DNA of 64,000 nucleotides from Microbacterium luticocti DSM 19459 (GCF_000422405.1 NZ_AULS01000017.1:1-64000); one strand, 5' to 3'; positions 15,355-24,110 are shown, counted from the stretch's first letter. Made by a program: numbers and translations. Notes: generated from the sequence alone by a model not told the origin.

Positions 15355-17241
15355 TCAGCCGGCGGCCGGCACCATGTTCTGGGCGAAGAACGCGGCCAGC
15401 TCGTCGGTCGCGGTCAGCGGCAGCACTGCGGCGACGTACTGGTCGGGACGCACCACGACCACCACGCCGTCGCGCGACAGCCCGCGCTCGGCGAAGATGT
15501 CGATGCCCTCGCCGGCGGCGTACACCTTCTCCCAGTTCATGAGCTTCAGCGTGCCGCACCGCGGCCGGAACACCTCGGGCGCCTTCAGCACCTCGACGTC
15601 CTCGAACGGCTGCTGATACGTCACCTTGACGTCGAACACGGCGTCCTCGTCACCGCCGGCGGGCGTGTAGCGCACGACCGGCGAGTCGGGCGAGGTCTGC
15701 AGCCACTGCGCCCAGTCGGCGAGGGCGGATGCCTCACCCTGGCCGGCCGCGTCGGCGAACGCGTAGATGCGCCAGCGGCCATCGGCGAGGTGGTGGTGGC
15801 CGATGTGCTCGACGTTGCCGTCGCACACCCGCACCACCTGGGCGGACTTGAACCGCTTGCCCACCGGGAACCCGGCGGCCAGCTCCTGGTGGCCGGAGCC
15901 TGCCACGATCTGCGACGCCGGGTATTGCGTCATGAACCCGGACGGGAACTCGCTGGTGGCCATGTAGAAGTTCGCCAGCTCCTGCGGATCTGAGATCTCT
16001 TCGGGCTTGCGGGCCATCAGCGACGACCACTCCCGGTCGAAGTCGATGAGCTGCTGGGCGACGGGCTGCCGCTCGGCCGAGTACGTCGACAGCAGCGACT
16101 CCGGGCTGCGGCCGGTGAGCACCGACCCGAGCTTCCAGCCCAGGTTGAACCCGTCCTGCATCGACACGTTCATGCCCTGTCCGGCCTTCGCCGAGTGCGT
16201 GTGACAGGCATCCCCCATCAAGAACACATGCGGCGCGTGGTCCTGATCCACGTCGACGTCGTCGAACTTGTCGGTGACCCGGTGCCCGACCTCGTAGACG
16301 CTGTGCCAGGCCGCCTGCTTCACCGTGATCGTGTACGGGTGCAGGATCTCGTTGGCCCGCTCCACGATCCGCTCCAACGGGGTCTCGCGCACCTTGTGGT
16401 GGTCGTCTTCGGGCACTTCGCCCAAATCGACGTACACCCGGCTGAGGTAGCCGCCCTCGCGCGGGATGTGCAGGATGTTGCCCGCCTCGGCGTTGATCGC
16501 ACACTTGGTGCGCCAGTCGGGAAAGTCGGTGTCGACGACCACATCCATCACCCCCCAGGCGTGCATCGCGAACTTGCCGATGTGCTTGCGGCCGATGGCG
16601 TCGCGCACCCGGCTGCGGGCGCCGTCACCGCCGGCGACGTACTTCGCGCGCACGGTGCGCTCCTCGCCCTGGCGCGGGCCGGCGACGTACCGCACCTGCA
16701 CCTCGACCGGGTACTCCCCCTCGGGATGCACGGTGAGGCCGGTGAACTCGACGCCGTAGTCGGGCGTGATGCGCGCGGGTCCCCGGGCTGCGGCCTCGGC
16801 GAAGTAGTCGAGCACGCGTGCCTGGTTCACGATCAGGTGCGGGAACTCGCTGATGTCCTTCGCATAGTCGGCCTGCCGGGTGGTGCGGATGATGTTCTCG
16901 CGGTGCTCCGGGTCGGGCGTCCAGTAGTTCATCCAGCCGATGTTGTACGCCTCGCTGATGATGTGCGGCGCGAATCCGAAGGCCTGGAAGGTCTCGACGC
17001 TGCGGGGCTGGATGCCGTCGGCCTGACCCAGCACGAGACGCCCGTCGCGGCGCTCGATGAGACGGGTCACCACGTCGGGGAACGCCGACATCTGCGCCGC
17101 CAGCAGCATTCCGGCGGGGCCGGAACCGACGATCAGCACATCGATCTCGTCGGGAAGGTCGTCGGGACGGTCGATGCCGGTGCCGGCGGCGGGCTGCACG
17201 CGGGGCTCACCCGAGACGTAACCGTTGTGGTGGAACTGCAT
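15355..17241 (-). CDS. MobA-type FAD-dependent aromatic hydroxylase (3-hydroxybenzoate 4-monooxygenase-like)
   Basis: A 628-residue flavoprotein monooxygenase. It starts MQFHHNGY like MobA of Comamonas and has the Rossmann FAD motif GSGPAG (39-44), the GDGARSRVR motif for FAD/NADPH, and GDACHTHSAKAGQGMN contacting FAD. A C-terminal thioredoxin-like dimerisation domain of the phenol hydroxylase type follows (ending RPDQYVAAVLPL). Start ATG 17241 has GGAG five bases upstream. MobA hydroxylates 3-hydroxybenzoate to protocatechuate. Here the only ring-cleavage genes in view act on homoprotocatechuate, so 3- or 4-hydroxyphenylacetate could be the real substrate. It is divergent from an IclR regulator that likely controls it. 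Confidence 0.88.
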   Translation of the reverse strand: MQFHHNGYVSGEPRVQPAAGTGIDRPDDLPDEIDVLIVGSGPAGMLLAAQMSAFPDVVTRLIERRDGRLVLGQADGIQPRSVETFQAFGFAPHIISEAYNIGWMNYWTPDPEHRENIIRTTRQADYAKDISEFPHLIVNQARVLDYFAEAAARGPARITPDYGVEFTGLTVHPEGEYPVEVQVRYVAGPRQGEERTVRAKYVAGGDGARSRVRDAIGRKHIGKFAMHAWGVMDVVVDTDFPDWRTKCAINAEAGNILHIPREGGYLSRVYVDLGEVPEDDHHKVRETPLERIVERANEILHPYTITVKQAAWHSVYEVGHRVTDKFDDVDVDQDHAPHVFLMGDACHTHSAKAGQGMNVSMQDGFNLGWKLGSVLTGRSPESLLSTYSAERQPVAQQLIDFDREWSSLMARKPEEISDPQELANFYMATSEFPSGFMTQYPASQIVAGSGHQELAAGFPVGKRFKSAQVVRVCDGNVEHIGHHHLADGRWRIYAFADAAGQGEASALADWAQWLQTSPDSPVVRYTPAGGDEDAVFDVKVTYQQPFEDVEVLKAPEVFRPRCGTLKLMNWEKVYAAGEGIDIFAERGLSRDGVVVVVRPDQYVAAVLPLTATDELAAFFAQNMVPAAG

Positions 17242-17282
17242 GGGATCTCCTCGGCGTCGAGGGTGTCGCGCGCGACCGCTGT

Positions 17283-17333
17283 GTTCTATATTGGAACGCG
17301 ACACTCTACTATTGAACAGATCGTATACGAATC
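17283..17333. promoter_or_regulatory. Operators between the hydroxylase and IclR genes
   Basis: Two palindromes lie in the 138-bp divergent gap: GTTC-N7-GAAC at 17283-17297 and GATCGTATACGAATC at 17319-17333, the latter with a perfect TCGTATACGA core. The first resembles an IclR-type site; the second matches the GATC(G/A)TATA motif seen upstream of other catabolic genes here. Confidence 0.55.
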
Positions 17334-17379
17334 GGCGTCGCCCGGCAAGCCCCGGCGACCCGTCCGAGAGCGAGGGAAC

Positions 17380-18117
17380 ATGGCCGTAGACAGCGCGACC
17401 GCGTCGCGTCGGGCACCGGCCGATTCGACACCGGCGAGCCAGACCCTGAGCCGTGGCATCCGGATTCTCGAGATCCTCAGCGACGCCGGTGACCCGCTCG
17501 CGATCGATGAGGTCGCCCAGCGCCTGGGCGTGCACCGGTCGGTCGCGTACCGGCTGGTGCGCACGCTCGAACACCACGGTCTGACCTCGCGCACCGACGC
17601 GGGGCGCATCGAACTCGGTGCGCGGCTGGCCGCGCTGGCGGCCGGTGTCGCCCGCGACCTGCAGTCCGAGGCGCTGCCCGAGCTGACCGCCGTGGCCAAC
17701 GACGTCGGCCTGACCTGCTTTCTCGTGGTGCTCGACCGCGACGAGTGCGTGACGCTCGTCAGCGTCGAGCCACGACACGCCGGCGCGTCGGTCGCCCAGC
17801 GGCCCGGGTCGCGGCATCCCCTCGGCATCGGGGCACCGGGCCGGGCGGTGCTCAGCCTGCTGCCGCGCACGCAGTGGCCCGCGACGATCACCGCGCAGGT
17901 CGAGAGGCAGTTGCACGACGCCGAAGCCGTGGGCTACATGGTCAGTCACGACGAGGTGATCCCCCACCTGCACGCCGTCGCTGTCCCCTTGCCGCTGCGC
18001 GGTCACGCTCCGGCGGCCATCGCGGTCGTGTCGCTGGGTGACCAGCACCGTGCCGCAGAACTCGCCGAGCGCCTGCGGCAGGCCGCCGACGCCATCCGCA
18101 CCTCGATCGGCGGCTGA
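17380..18117 (+). CDS. IclR-family transcriptional regulator
   Basis: A 245-residue regulator: an N-terminal winged helix (about 25-85, SRGIRILEILSDAGDPLAID and RLGVHRSVAYRLVRTLEHHG), then the IclR effector domain with the conserved GRAVLSLL and late AVAVPL segments. It has a GAGGGA ribosome-binding site before ATG 17380. Being divergent from the MobA-type hydroxylase with a palindromic gap, it most likely responds to the hydroxylase substrate or product, as IclR proteins of aromatic pathways such as PcaR, PobR and MobR-like systems do. Confidence 0.9.
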   Translation: MAVDSATASRRAPADSTPASQTLSRGIRILEILSDAGDPLAIDEVAQRLGVHRSVAYRLVRTLEHHGLTSRTDAGRIELGARLAALAAGVARDLQSEALPELTAVANDVGLTCFLVVLDRDECVTLVSVEPRHAGASVAQRPGSRHPLGIGAPGRAVLSLLPRTQWPATITAQVERQLHDAEAVGYMVSHDEVIPHLHAVAVPLPLRGHAPAAIAVVSLGDQHRAAELAERLRQAADAIRTSIGG

Positions 18118-18255
18118 CCGAGCCCGCTTCGGACCGGTCCCGCGTCGACCCATGAAAGATCGTGCGGCGCGCCCCCAGTTATCGGGGCTAACGCTGTTGA
18201 CGACCCTCCGTGACACTGGGCGACATCATCATCCATCTGTAAGAAGGGACTTCCC

Positions 18256-19320
18256 ATGGACGACCCGAAGAAGAGGCGAACTGTCCGGGGTGTTCGAGCC
18301 CAGGTTCTCACCTTGCTCGCTTCACTGGCACTCGTGGTCAGCGGTGCGCTTCCAGCAGCGGCGGCAACCACCATGACGGTCTCCGGCACAGTGGCCTGCC
18401 AGTCCGGCGCCGCGGTCACGGGGATCTGGATCCAATCATCAAACGGAGGGTCTGGCTGGGCGAAGCGGACAGCGCGCTCTGGGGCATCTTGGATTTCTGA
18501 CTATACCTTTGCCATCAAGTCTGGCAAGGCCTCGACCAGCGTCGAACTCGCCGTCGGGTGTGGAGGTACGCCCACGACGTGGGCGTCAAGCAACAAAGTG
18601 AAGCTGGGCACCCTCGCTGGGTCGAAGAGCTTCAGCGCCACATGCAAAGACGTTAAGGGAAAGACCGCCTACAGCTGCAGTTCTTGGAAGAGCTACTCCG
18701 TTATGGCTGCGACTGCAAAGATGAGCGGACCGTATCTCACCAACTATGCAAAGAAGGGCACCTACGCGAAGGCCGCAAAGGTGAAGCTCGCATGCTACAC
18801 GTGGGGCCAAAGCATCTCGGGGTGGGCCGGCACAAGCAACCTCTGGTACCGAACATCTGACGGCAACTACATCGCCGATACCAACGTCAACACCGGCAGC
18901 AACAGCGCGGTCACAGCCGCGTGCCCCAGAGTCAGCCTTGCGACTTTCGTCTCTGACACGAGAGGCAAGACCTGGGCCAACGCCGCGGGAGGATTCTCGG
19001 GCGAATGCGTTTCACTCGTTAGCCAGTATCTGTGGCGGGTCTATGGCATCAAGAGTGGCAGCTGGGGCAATGCTGTTGACTATCGGTCTGCCGGCACTGG
19101 CGGGAACCAGCTGAAGGCCAAGGGCTTCGCCTGGTCGACAAACAAGAGCTTCAAGAATGGCGACATCCTCGTCTGGGGAAGCGCTCCATATGGACACATC
19201 GGCATCTACTACAACGGTCAGGTGTATGACCAGAACGATGGCCGACATGCCCCCGCAAGGACAGCGAACTACTCCGGCAACGTTTGGGCCAGCAGCTACC
19301 TGGGACACTGGCGGAAATAG
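18256..19320 (+). CDS. Secreted CHAP-domain peptidoglycan amidase/endopeptidase
   Basis: A 354-residue exported protein. The signal peptide runs from KKRRTVRGVRAQ through a hydrophobic core to cleavage near PAAAA (about residue 36). Residues about 38-130 form a cysteine-containing strand-rich domain, about 150-225 an SH3-like segment, and 235-354 the CHAP domain with nucleophile Cys251 (FSGECVSLVSQY) and His314 (YGHIGIYYNG). CHAP enzymes cut peptidoglycan stem or cross-bridge peptides, so roles in cell separation, predation or as a phage-type lysin are possible. Base composition is visibly less GC-rich than in neighbours and codons such as AAG, AGC and TCT are common, suggesting transfer. AAGGGA precedes ATG 18256. 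Confidence 0.87.
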   Translation: MDDPKKRRTVRGVRAQVLTLLASLALVVSGALPAAAATTMTVSGTVACQSGAAVTGIWIQSSNGGSGWAKRTARSGASWISDYTFAIKSGKASTSVELAVGCGGTPTTWASSNKVKLGTLAGSKSFSATCKDVKGKTAYSCSSWKSYSVMAATAKMSGPYLTNYAKKGTYAKAAKVKLACYTWGQSISGWAGTSNLWYRTSDGNYIADTNVNTGSNSAVTAACPRVSLATFVSDTRGKTWANAAGGFSGECVSLVSQYLWRVYGIKSGSWGNAVDYRSAGTGGNQLKAKGFAWSTNKSFKNGDILVWGSAPYGHIGIYYNGQVYDQNDGRHAPARTANYSGNVWASSYLGHWRK

Positions 19321-19332
19321 CCGCGCCGAGTC

Positions 19333-19379
19333 GCACGACGAGAAGCACCAGGGCACGGAGCCAGTTCTTCTCGTCGTGC
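19333..19379 (+). terminator. Hairpin after the CHAP gene
   Basis: GCACGACGAGAA (19333-19344) and TTCTCGTCGTGC (19368-19379) form a perfect 12-bp stem 12 bp after the stop codon. There is no U-tract. Confidence 0.7.
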
Positions 19380-19504
19380 CGCTCAGGTACTCGCCCCGTG
19401 GGCGAGAGTAGACCCGGAGTACGGCGCGGCAGCCGAAGAACGAAGAAGCACAACTTCGTCCACAACGTCCCCTCGGTGGAGGCAGGGCCGAAACCCGCGG
19501 CAGC

Positions 19505-20842
19505 TCAGGCGCCGCGGAACTCGTCGATCAGGCCGCGGGCGGTGGTGATGCCCGACTCGATCGCGCCGTCCACGACGACGCCGTTCCAGCCCTTGGCCCA
19601 GTCGGCGCCGGCGAAGCGCAGCCGCGTGTCGGTGCCGCGGAACAGGCTCCACCCCTCGAGGAACTGACCCGACCGCGGCGTCGCCCACGTCTGCCCGGTC
19701 CAGGTGTCGCCGCCCCAGTCGTGGCTGGTGGCCTCGATCACCTCGATCTCGGGCAGCCACTCCGACATGATCTGTTGGATCTGGTCACGGTCGTCCCAGT
19801 CGATCTTCGTGCGGTCGGGCCCGAACCCGACGAGGATCGTCGTGCCGTCATCGAGGAAGTACTCGCTGCGGGTCATTGCGATCGGGTGCCCCGTCGGTGC
19901 GGTGGCGATGAACGAGTGGTGGCCGCGGATCTTGATCCAGATCTTGAAGCCGGTGCAGTTCCACCCCTCGGCGATCACCTCGCGCGCCTTCTCGGGCAGC
20001 TCGGGCGCGAACGACAGGTTCTTCAGCGCCCCGAGCGGCGCGGTCACGATCACGGCGTCGGCCGAAAGCTCCTGCCCGTCGGCCAACGTCACCGTCGCCC
20101 CGTCCGCGTCGTGCGTCACAGCCGACACCGGCGTGTTCAGCCGGATCTCACCCCGCACGTCGGCGGCGATGGCCTCGTAGATGCCGCGCATCCCGTTCGT
20201 GAGCTTGAACCGCAGCGTCTGCTCGTCCAGCAGCGGCAGTCGGTGGTCGCTGAGCGCGGCCCAGTGCTTGGCCATCAGCGGCGACGCGGTGGCCGAGTAG
20301 CCGTTGTAGCCGGCGTTCCAGTACGCATCGGCGAGGTCGATCTCCTCCTGCGTGAACGTGCCGTCGCGCAGCGCGTCGAGCACGCTCCCGGCATCGGCGG
20401 CGCGGAACCGGGCGATGAGCTCATCGTCGCCGGAGTCCAGCACATGCAGCGGCTCGTGCGGGTACGGAAAGAACTCGCGCGATCCCTCGAAGATCCGCTC
20501 CTGCGGCCGGGCGAGCTTGGCATCCATCTCCGACTCCGGTCCGGAGTGCACCTGGTCGCCGGTGATCCAGTACGCCTGCTCGTGGTACGGACTGGGGTAG
20601 ATCGTCTGGCCGTAGCGGACGATCTCGGTCCACACGAACGGCTGGAACCAGTGCACCCAGGTGGCGCCGAGTTCGAGGGTGTGGCCCATCCGCTCCTCGG
20701 TCCAGGCGCGCCCGCCGATGCGGTCGCGGGCCTCGAGAACGGTGACACGGATGCCGGCGCCTTCGAGTTCGCGCGCGGCGACGAGGCCCGAGAAGCCTGC
20801 GCCGACGACGATCACGTGGCGAGTGGAGAGGTCGGAGGACAT
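19505..20842 (-). CDS. Flavin-containing monoamine oxidase family protein
   Basis: A 445-residue FAD amine oxidase. The dinucleotide motif is HVIVVGAGFSGLVAARELEG near the N-terminus, followed by LEARDRIGGRAW. The C-terminal FAD contact reads RFAGADWAKGWNGVVVDGAI, and the covalent-FAD cysteine of mammalian MAO is absent, so the cofactor is probably non-covalent. It would oxidise an amine to aldehyde, ammonia and H2O2. Start ATG 20842 is preferred; a GTG at 20875 in frame is less likely. The upstream TetR gene runs in the same direction and a perfect 7-4-7 palindrome precedes this gene, suggesting TetR control. Its product aldehyde could feed the aldehyde dehydrogenase at 10.3 kb. Confidence 0.88.
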   Translation of the reverse strand: MSSDLSTRHVIVVGAGFSGLVAARELEGAGIRVTVLEARDRIGGRAWTEERMGHTLELGATWVHWFQPFVWTEIVRYGQTIYPSPYHEQAYWITGDQVHSGPESEMDAKLARPQERIFEGSREFFPYPHEPLHVLDSGDDELIARFRAADAGSVLDALRDGTFTQEEIDLADAYWNAGYNGYSATASPLMAKHWAALSDHRLPLLDEQTLRFKLTNGMRGIYEAIAADVRGEIRLNTPVSAVTHDADGATVTLADGQELSADAVIVTAPLGALKNLSFAPELPEKAREVIAEGWNCTGFKIWIKIRGHHSFIATAPTGHPIAMTRSEYFLDDGTTILVGFGPDRTKIDWDDRDQIQQIMSEWLPEIEVIEATSHDWGGDTWTGQTWATPRSGQFLEGWSLFRGTDTRLRFAGADWAKGWNGVVVDGAIESGITTARGLIDEFRGA

Positions 20843-20904
20843 GCGGAACCGCCTTTGGTCGCTGAGGGATGCCACCGGGTCGTGGTGGTGCCGTCACCCT
20901 ACGC

Positions 20905-20922
20905 ACTATCCATTTGGATAGT
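20905..20922 (-). promoter_or_regulatory. Perfect palindrome upstream of the amine oxidase, probable TetR operator
   Basis: ACTATCC and GGATAGT flank ATTT, 63-80 bp before the amine oxidase start. The same half-site followed by a four-base spacer and GG occurs at 21878-21888, just before the TetR start. Confidence 0.6.
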
Positions 20923-21030
20923 CAAGCCCGGTGGGCAGGATGACGGTCTTCTCACAGCATCCGTGCGCGCCCGAGGCATCCGACCCGGTTCGAGGCATCC
21001 GGCCCGATTCGAGGCATCCGTGCCCGCGAG

Positions 21031-21110
21031 CACAACGGCGGGGATTCTTCGCGACACGCCGTGTCCCGCGGCCGCGCCCCGGCGTGTCGCCGAAAATCCC
21101 CGCAGTTGTG
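21031..21110. repeat. Long imperfect hairpin, 30-nt arms
   Basis: The arms 21031-21060 and 21081-21110 match in CACAAC, CGGGGATT and GCGACACGCC, with mismatches only in two short internal positions and a 20-nt loop. It is preceded by 18-bp repeats of CGAGGCATCCG (20975-21025). The gap it occupies, between amine oxidase and TetR, is otherwise empty. Confidence 0.75.
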
Positions 21111-21215
21111 CACACCGCGCGGAGGCGGGCGACGAAGCGGCGGCGCATGGATCCCCCTCCATGGGCCGGATCAAGCGGAGCCGCAGGACCAGGCCTCACG
21201 CGGGTGCCGGGTCAT

Positions 21216-21346
21216 GCGGATGCCGCATCCCGCACCGCGACGGCCGGGTCAGGCGGATGCCGCGTCCCGCACCGCGACGGCCGGGTCGGGCGGATGCCGC
21301 GTTCCGCACCGCGACGGCCGGGTCAGGCGGATGCCGCGTCCCGCAC
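21216..21346. repeat. 37-bp tandem repeat overlapping the 3' end of the TetR gene
   Basis: GCGGATGCCGC starts recur at 21216, 21253, 21290 and 21327, exactly 37 bp apart. The last copy contains the final codons and stop of the TetR gene (RDAASA-stop); the others extend downstream of it. Confidence 0.85.
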
Positions 21347-21868
21347 CAGCGCGCGGATCCGGTCGAGCACGGGACCGACATCCTCGGGCAGCACGACCTG
21401 CCGGAACACCAGGCCGTCGAGGGCGAACCAGATCGCGTCGATCAGCGCCGCATCGGTGACCCCGAGCCGGCGCAGCGCGGCGGCGTTCGCCTCGCGGTAT
21501 GCGTCGTAGTACCGCTGCGCATGCGGTCGCAGCTCGGGTCGGCGGCGCGACTCGAGCAGCAGCTCGTACTGGAACGCCTGCATGTCGCCGTCTTGCTGCG
21601 CGAGGGTCTCGATGCCGGCGGCGAAGCCCGCGGCATCCGTCACCTCGTCGAACATGCTCGTCGCACGCAGGCTCTCGTCGACGGCGTGGTCGAGGGCGGC
21701 GGCGATGAGCTGGTCGCGGGTGCCGAAGTGGTGCCGCACCAGCCCGTGCGACACGCCCGCCTCGGCGGCCACGGCCCGGTAGGTGAGCGCGCGCAATCCG
21801 CCCCGCGCCACGACGGCGATGGATGCTCGCAGCAGGGCGAGGCGTCCGGGGACGGCGGTCTCGGTCAC
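21323..21868 (-). CDS. TetR-family transcriptional regulator
   Basis: A 181-residue regulator starting at GTG 21868. Residues about 8-55 form the TetR helix-turn-helix (LRALTYRAVAAEAGVSHGLVRHHFGTRDQLIAAAL). The rest is an all-helical ligand domain of the BetI/KstR size class. It is upstream of and co-directional with the amine oxidase and probably binds the ACTATCC palindrome there and the half-site at its own start. The last residues lie within a 37-bp DNA repeat, so the C-terminus may vary in length between strains. Confidence 0.9.
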   Translation of the reverse strand: MTETAVPGRLALLRASIAVVARGGLRALTYRAVAAEAGVSHGLVRHHFGTRDQLIAAALDHAVDESLRATSMFDEVTDAAGFAAGIETLAQQDGDMQAFQYELLLESRRRPELRPHAQRYYDAYREANAAALRRLGVTDAALIDAIWFALDGLVFRQVVLPEDVGPVLDRIRALVRDAASA

Positions 21869-21901
21869 ACCCGCAGACTATCCGGCCGGTCGCCGACACC
21901 C

Positions 21902-22912
21902 TCACAGCGCTTCATGCGCGATGCTCGTGCCGTCGACGGTCAGGGTAGCGTGGGGGGTGCCGTTCACGCTGGCCACCCGCAAGGTCATGGTGGCGCCGTG
22001 CGCGTGTGTGATCTGTTCCGCCCCCCACGTTGCGGCCGCGCGTCGTTGGGTGTCGGTCAGCGCCTGGCCCTTGAGGTCGTCGAGCACCAGGACGTCGACG
22101 CCGTGTTCGCGCACCCGGCGCAGCGCCGAGGTGAGCGGCTCGACCGCCAGGCTCGGACTGCGCACGCGGTCACGCAGAGCCGCTTCGAGCGCGCGCACAC
22201 CCGCCGGGTCGGGCGAGCCGCCGGCGGCGATCTGCTGCAGCGCCGGCTCGGCCATGGCACGCACGGCCTGCAGCTCGGAGTCCAGCGCTGCGGCTGCCGT
22301 CTGTTCGCGGGTCTCTTGCTCGGCGCGTGCCCGCTCGGCGGAGCGGTGCGCCACGATCTGCCGAGCCGTGTGATGCAGGCCGAAGGCGAACACCGAGCAT
22401 GCCACCAGCGGGAAGGCCTGAGTGTAGCTCGAGAGCAGGCCGTGCACCGGCGACCCGGTCTGAGCGATGCTCCAGGTGGCGACGACCAGCTGCATGGCGA
22501 CCTGCCCGACCCACGCGGCGAGGATGCGCGCACGGATCGCCAGGCAGAACATGAGCAGATCGCACGGGTTGTACTCCCACGTCAGATAGCCGAGATCGGT
22601 GACGTCGGCGGGCAGCTGCCAGGTCACCGCGACCGCGGCGAACACGATCACGGCGAGGATCACCCCGGTGCGCCAGCGCGGCAGCGGGGTGCGCGAGGGA
22701 AGCACGATCAGCAGCAGGCCGCCGATGACGGCGGCGAGTGCGGCCAGCCCTGCGGGCGTGCGCGCCGTCGGCGCACCGAGCACGAGTGCGGAGAAGAGCA
22801 GATTGACCAGATACAGCGCGAACAGCAGCCAGGGCACGACGGTGAAGAACCCGAGGTAGTGACCGATGTCGTCGTCGGGTATGCGTCGCGGGCCCGCAGC
22901 GAGCGTGCTCAT
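21902..22912 (-). CDS. Membrane histidine-kinase-like protein without ATPase domain
   Basis: A 336-residue protein with about five hydrophobic helices in residues 15-185, then a helical cytoplasmic segment (HRSAERARAEQETREQ, AVRAMAEPALQQIAAGG) like the dimerisation/linker part of actinobacterial NarL-type kinases. The C-terminal part lacks the N, G1 and G2 boxes of HATPase domains. The start ATG 22912 overlaps the stop of the upstream kinase (ATGA), so the two are translationally coupled. It probably modulates or heterodimerises with that kinase; catalytic activity of its own is unlikely. I do not know a named function. Confidence 0.75.
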   Translation of the reverse strand: MSTLAAGPRRIPDDDIGHYLGFFTVVPWLLFALYLVNLLFSALVLGAPTARTPAGLAALAAVIGGLLLIVLPSRTPLPRWRTGVILAVIVFAAVAVTWQLPADVTDLGYLTWEYNPCDLLMFCLAIRARILAAWVGQVAMQLVVATWSIAQTGSPVHGLLSSYTQAFPLVACSVFAFGLHHTARQIVAHRSAERARAEQETREQTAAAALDSELQAVRAMAEPALQQIAAGGSPDPAGVRALEAALRDRVRSPSLAVEPLTSALRRVREHGVDVLVLDDLKGQALTDTQRRAAATWGAEQITHAHGATMTLRVASVNGTPHATLTVDGTSIAHEAL

Positions 22913-24108
22913 GGGCGCTCCCAGCGCAGCGTCACCGTGGTGCCGTACCCCCGCGTGCTGCGGACGTCTGCACGACCGCCGGGCACGCCCTGCATGCGAC
23001 GGATGATCCCCTGCCGCACGCCCAGTCGGGTCGAGGCGATGTGTCGGGGATCGAATCCACAGCCGTCGTCGAGCACGACGACCTCGATCCGGTCGGCCGA
23101 GACGTCGGCCCGCACCTGGCGCGTCACCGGCGTTCCAGCATCGGCGTGACGCACGCTGTTGCGCACCGCCTCCGCGAACGCCTCCTCGAGGGCGGCGCAG
23201 ACGTCCGCGGGGATGTCTCCGTCGGTGGTGGCGACGTAGTCGAATCGGATGCTCGGGTCCAGGCGGGTCGTCGTCGCCTGCAACCGCCACGCCAGTTGTC
23301 GGGGCGTGCTCTCGGTCGCCGTCTCGTGCGGTGCACGCCGGATGTCGTCGAGGGCGGTCGCCGCCTCTTCCCGGGCGCGCTGGGGACTTTCTCCGCCCGC
23401 ATAGGCGAGCAGCGCGACGATGATGCGGTCGTGGACGAGCATCTGCACGCGCGTGCGCGCCGTTCGGCGGGCATCGGCGGCCGCGACCTTGCGGGATTCG
23501 CGCACCGCCACGTCGACGGCGGTGTCGAGCAGACGCCCGGCGCGCAGCAGCGCGAAGGCCAGACACATGAACATCGCGATGAAGAACAACTGACGCAGGG
23601 CGTCCCCCAGGGCGCGGCCGAGGACGGGATTCTCGGCACACAGCAGTGCGATCGAGAACATCGTGGCCTGCCAGACGATCGCGTAGGCCAGCACTCCCCG
23701 CCATCTCCAGGCGAGCACGGCCGCACAGGCCGGCACGATCTCGAGCTCACCCAACCAGGTGAGCCCGAAACCCTCGGCGAGCCGGGTGCCGCCCAGCACG
23801 ACGGGTACGGCCAGGTACACCACCAGCATCCCGAGCGCCTGAATGCGCCACAGGCCGCGCAGCACCCGCAACCGGGCGTGGGCGAACAGGCACAGCGCGA
23901 GCACCGCCGGCGCCACCAGCACGACCAGCGCGACGATCGTCAGCGCAGGGGTGAGCACGTACCGCTGCGTGAGCATGGCGGGGATGACGCTCGCTGCTTC
24001 GACGATGGCGGTGATGCCCAGTGACATCGTCATGAGTCGGTACAGCCGACGCCGCGCGAACCGGTCGACCAGTGCCGTGTCGTCGACGGGGGCGGGCGCC
24101 GTGGTCAT
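22909..24108 (-). CDS. Sensor histidine kinase (NarL-partner type)
   Basis: A 399-residue membrane kinase. Six or so hydrophobic helices occupy residues 25-190 with little extracellular domain. His226 (LVHDRIIVALL) is the likely phospho-acceptor or its equivalent. The ATPase domain has an N box (FAEAVRNSVRHADAG), G1 box (LDDGCGFDP) and glycine-rich C-terminus (RSTRGYGTTVTLRW). It starts 2 bp after the response-regulator stop and overlaps the next gene, forming a three-gene operon. The signal is unknown; the membrane-embedded sensor suggests an envelope or membrane-soluble cue. Confidence 0.88.
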   Translation of the reverse strand: MTTAPAPVDDTALVDRFARRRLYRLMTMSLGITAIVEAASVIPAMLTQRYVLTPALTIVALVVLVAPAVLALCLFAHARLRVLRGLWRIQALGMLVVYLAVPVVLGGTRLAEGFGLTWLGELEIVPACAAVLAWRWRGVLAYAIVWQATMFSIALLCAENPVLGRALGDALRQLFFIAMFMCLAFALLRAGRLLDTAVDVAVRESRKVAAADARRTARTRVQMLVHDRIIVALLAYAGGESPQRAREEAATALDDIRRAPHETATESTPRQLAWRLQATTTRLDPSIRFDYVATTDGDIPADVCAALEEAFAEAVRNSVRHADAGTPVTRQVRADVSADRIEVVVLDDGCGFDPRHIASTRLGVRQGIIRRMQGVPGGRADVRSTRGYGTTVTLRWERP

Positions 24109-24110
24109 CG

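Noticed and set aside
15355..17241. Assignment as 4-hydroxyphenylacetate 3-hydroxylase (HpaB)
   Set aside because: HpaB belongs to a different flavin-reductase-dependent family; this protein is a single-component FAD monooxygenase of the MobA/phenol hydroxylase type.
21031..21110. tRNA-like or riboswitch structure
   Set aside because: A single long hairpin without cloverleaf features or conserved aptamer blocks.
19721..23149. Open frame of more than 1100 codons on the plus strand opposite the amine oxidase, TetR and kinase genes
   Set aside because: High-GC DNA leaves long stop-free antisense frames. The translation is low-complexity (Arg/Gly/Val/His-rich) with no domain, and the opposite strand encodes recognisable families with ribosome-binding sites.
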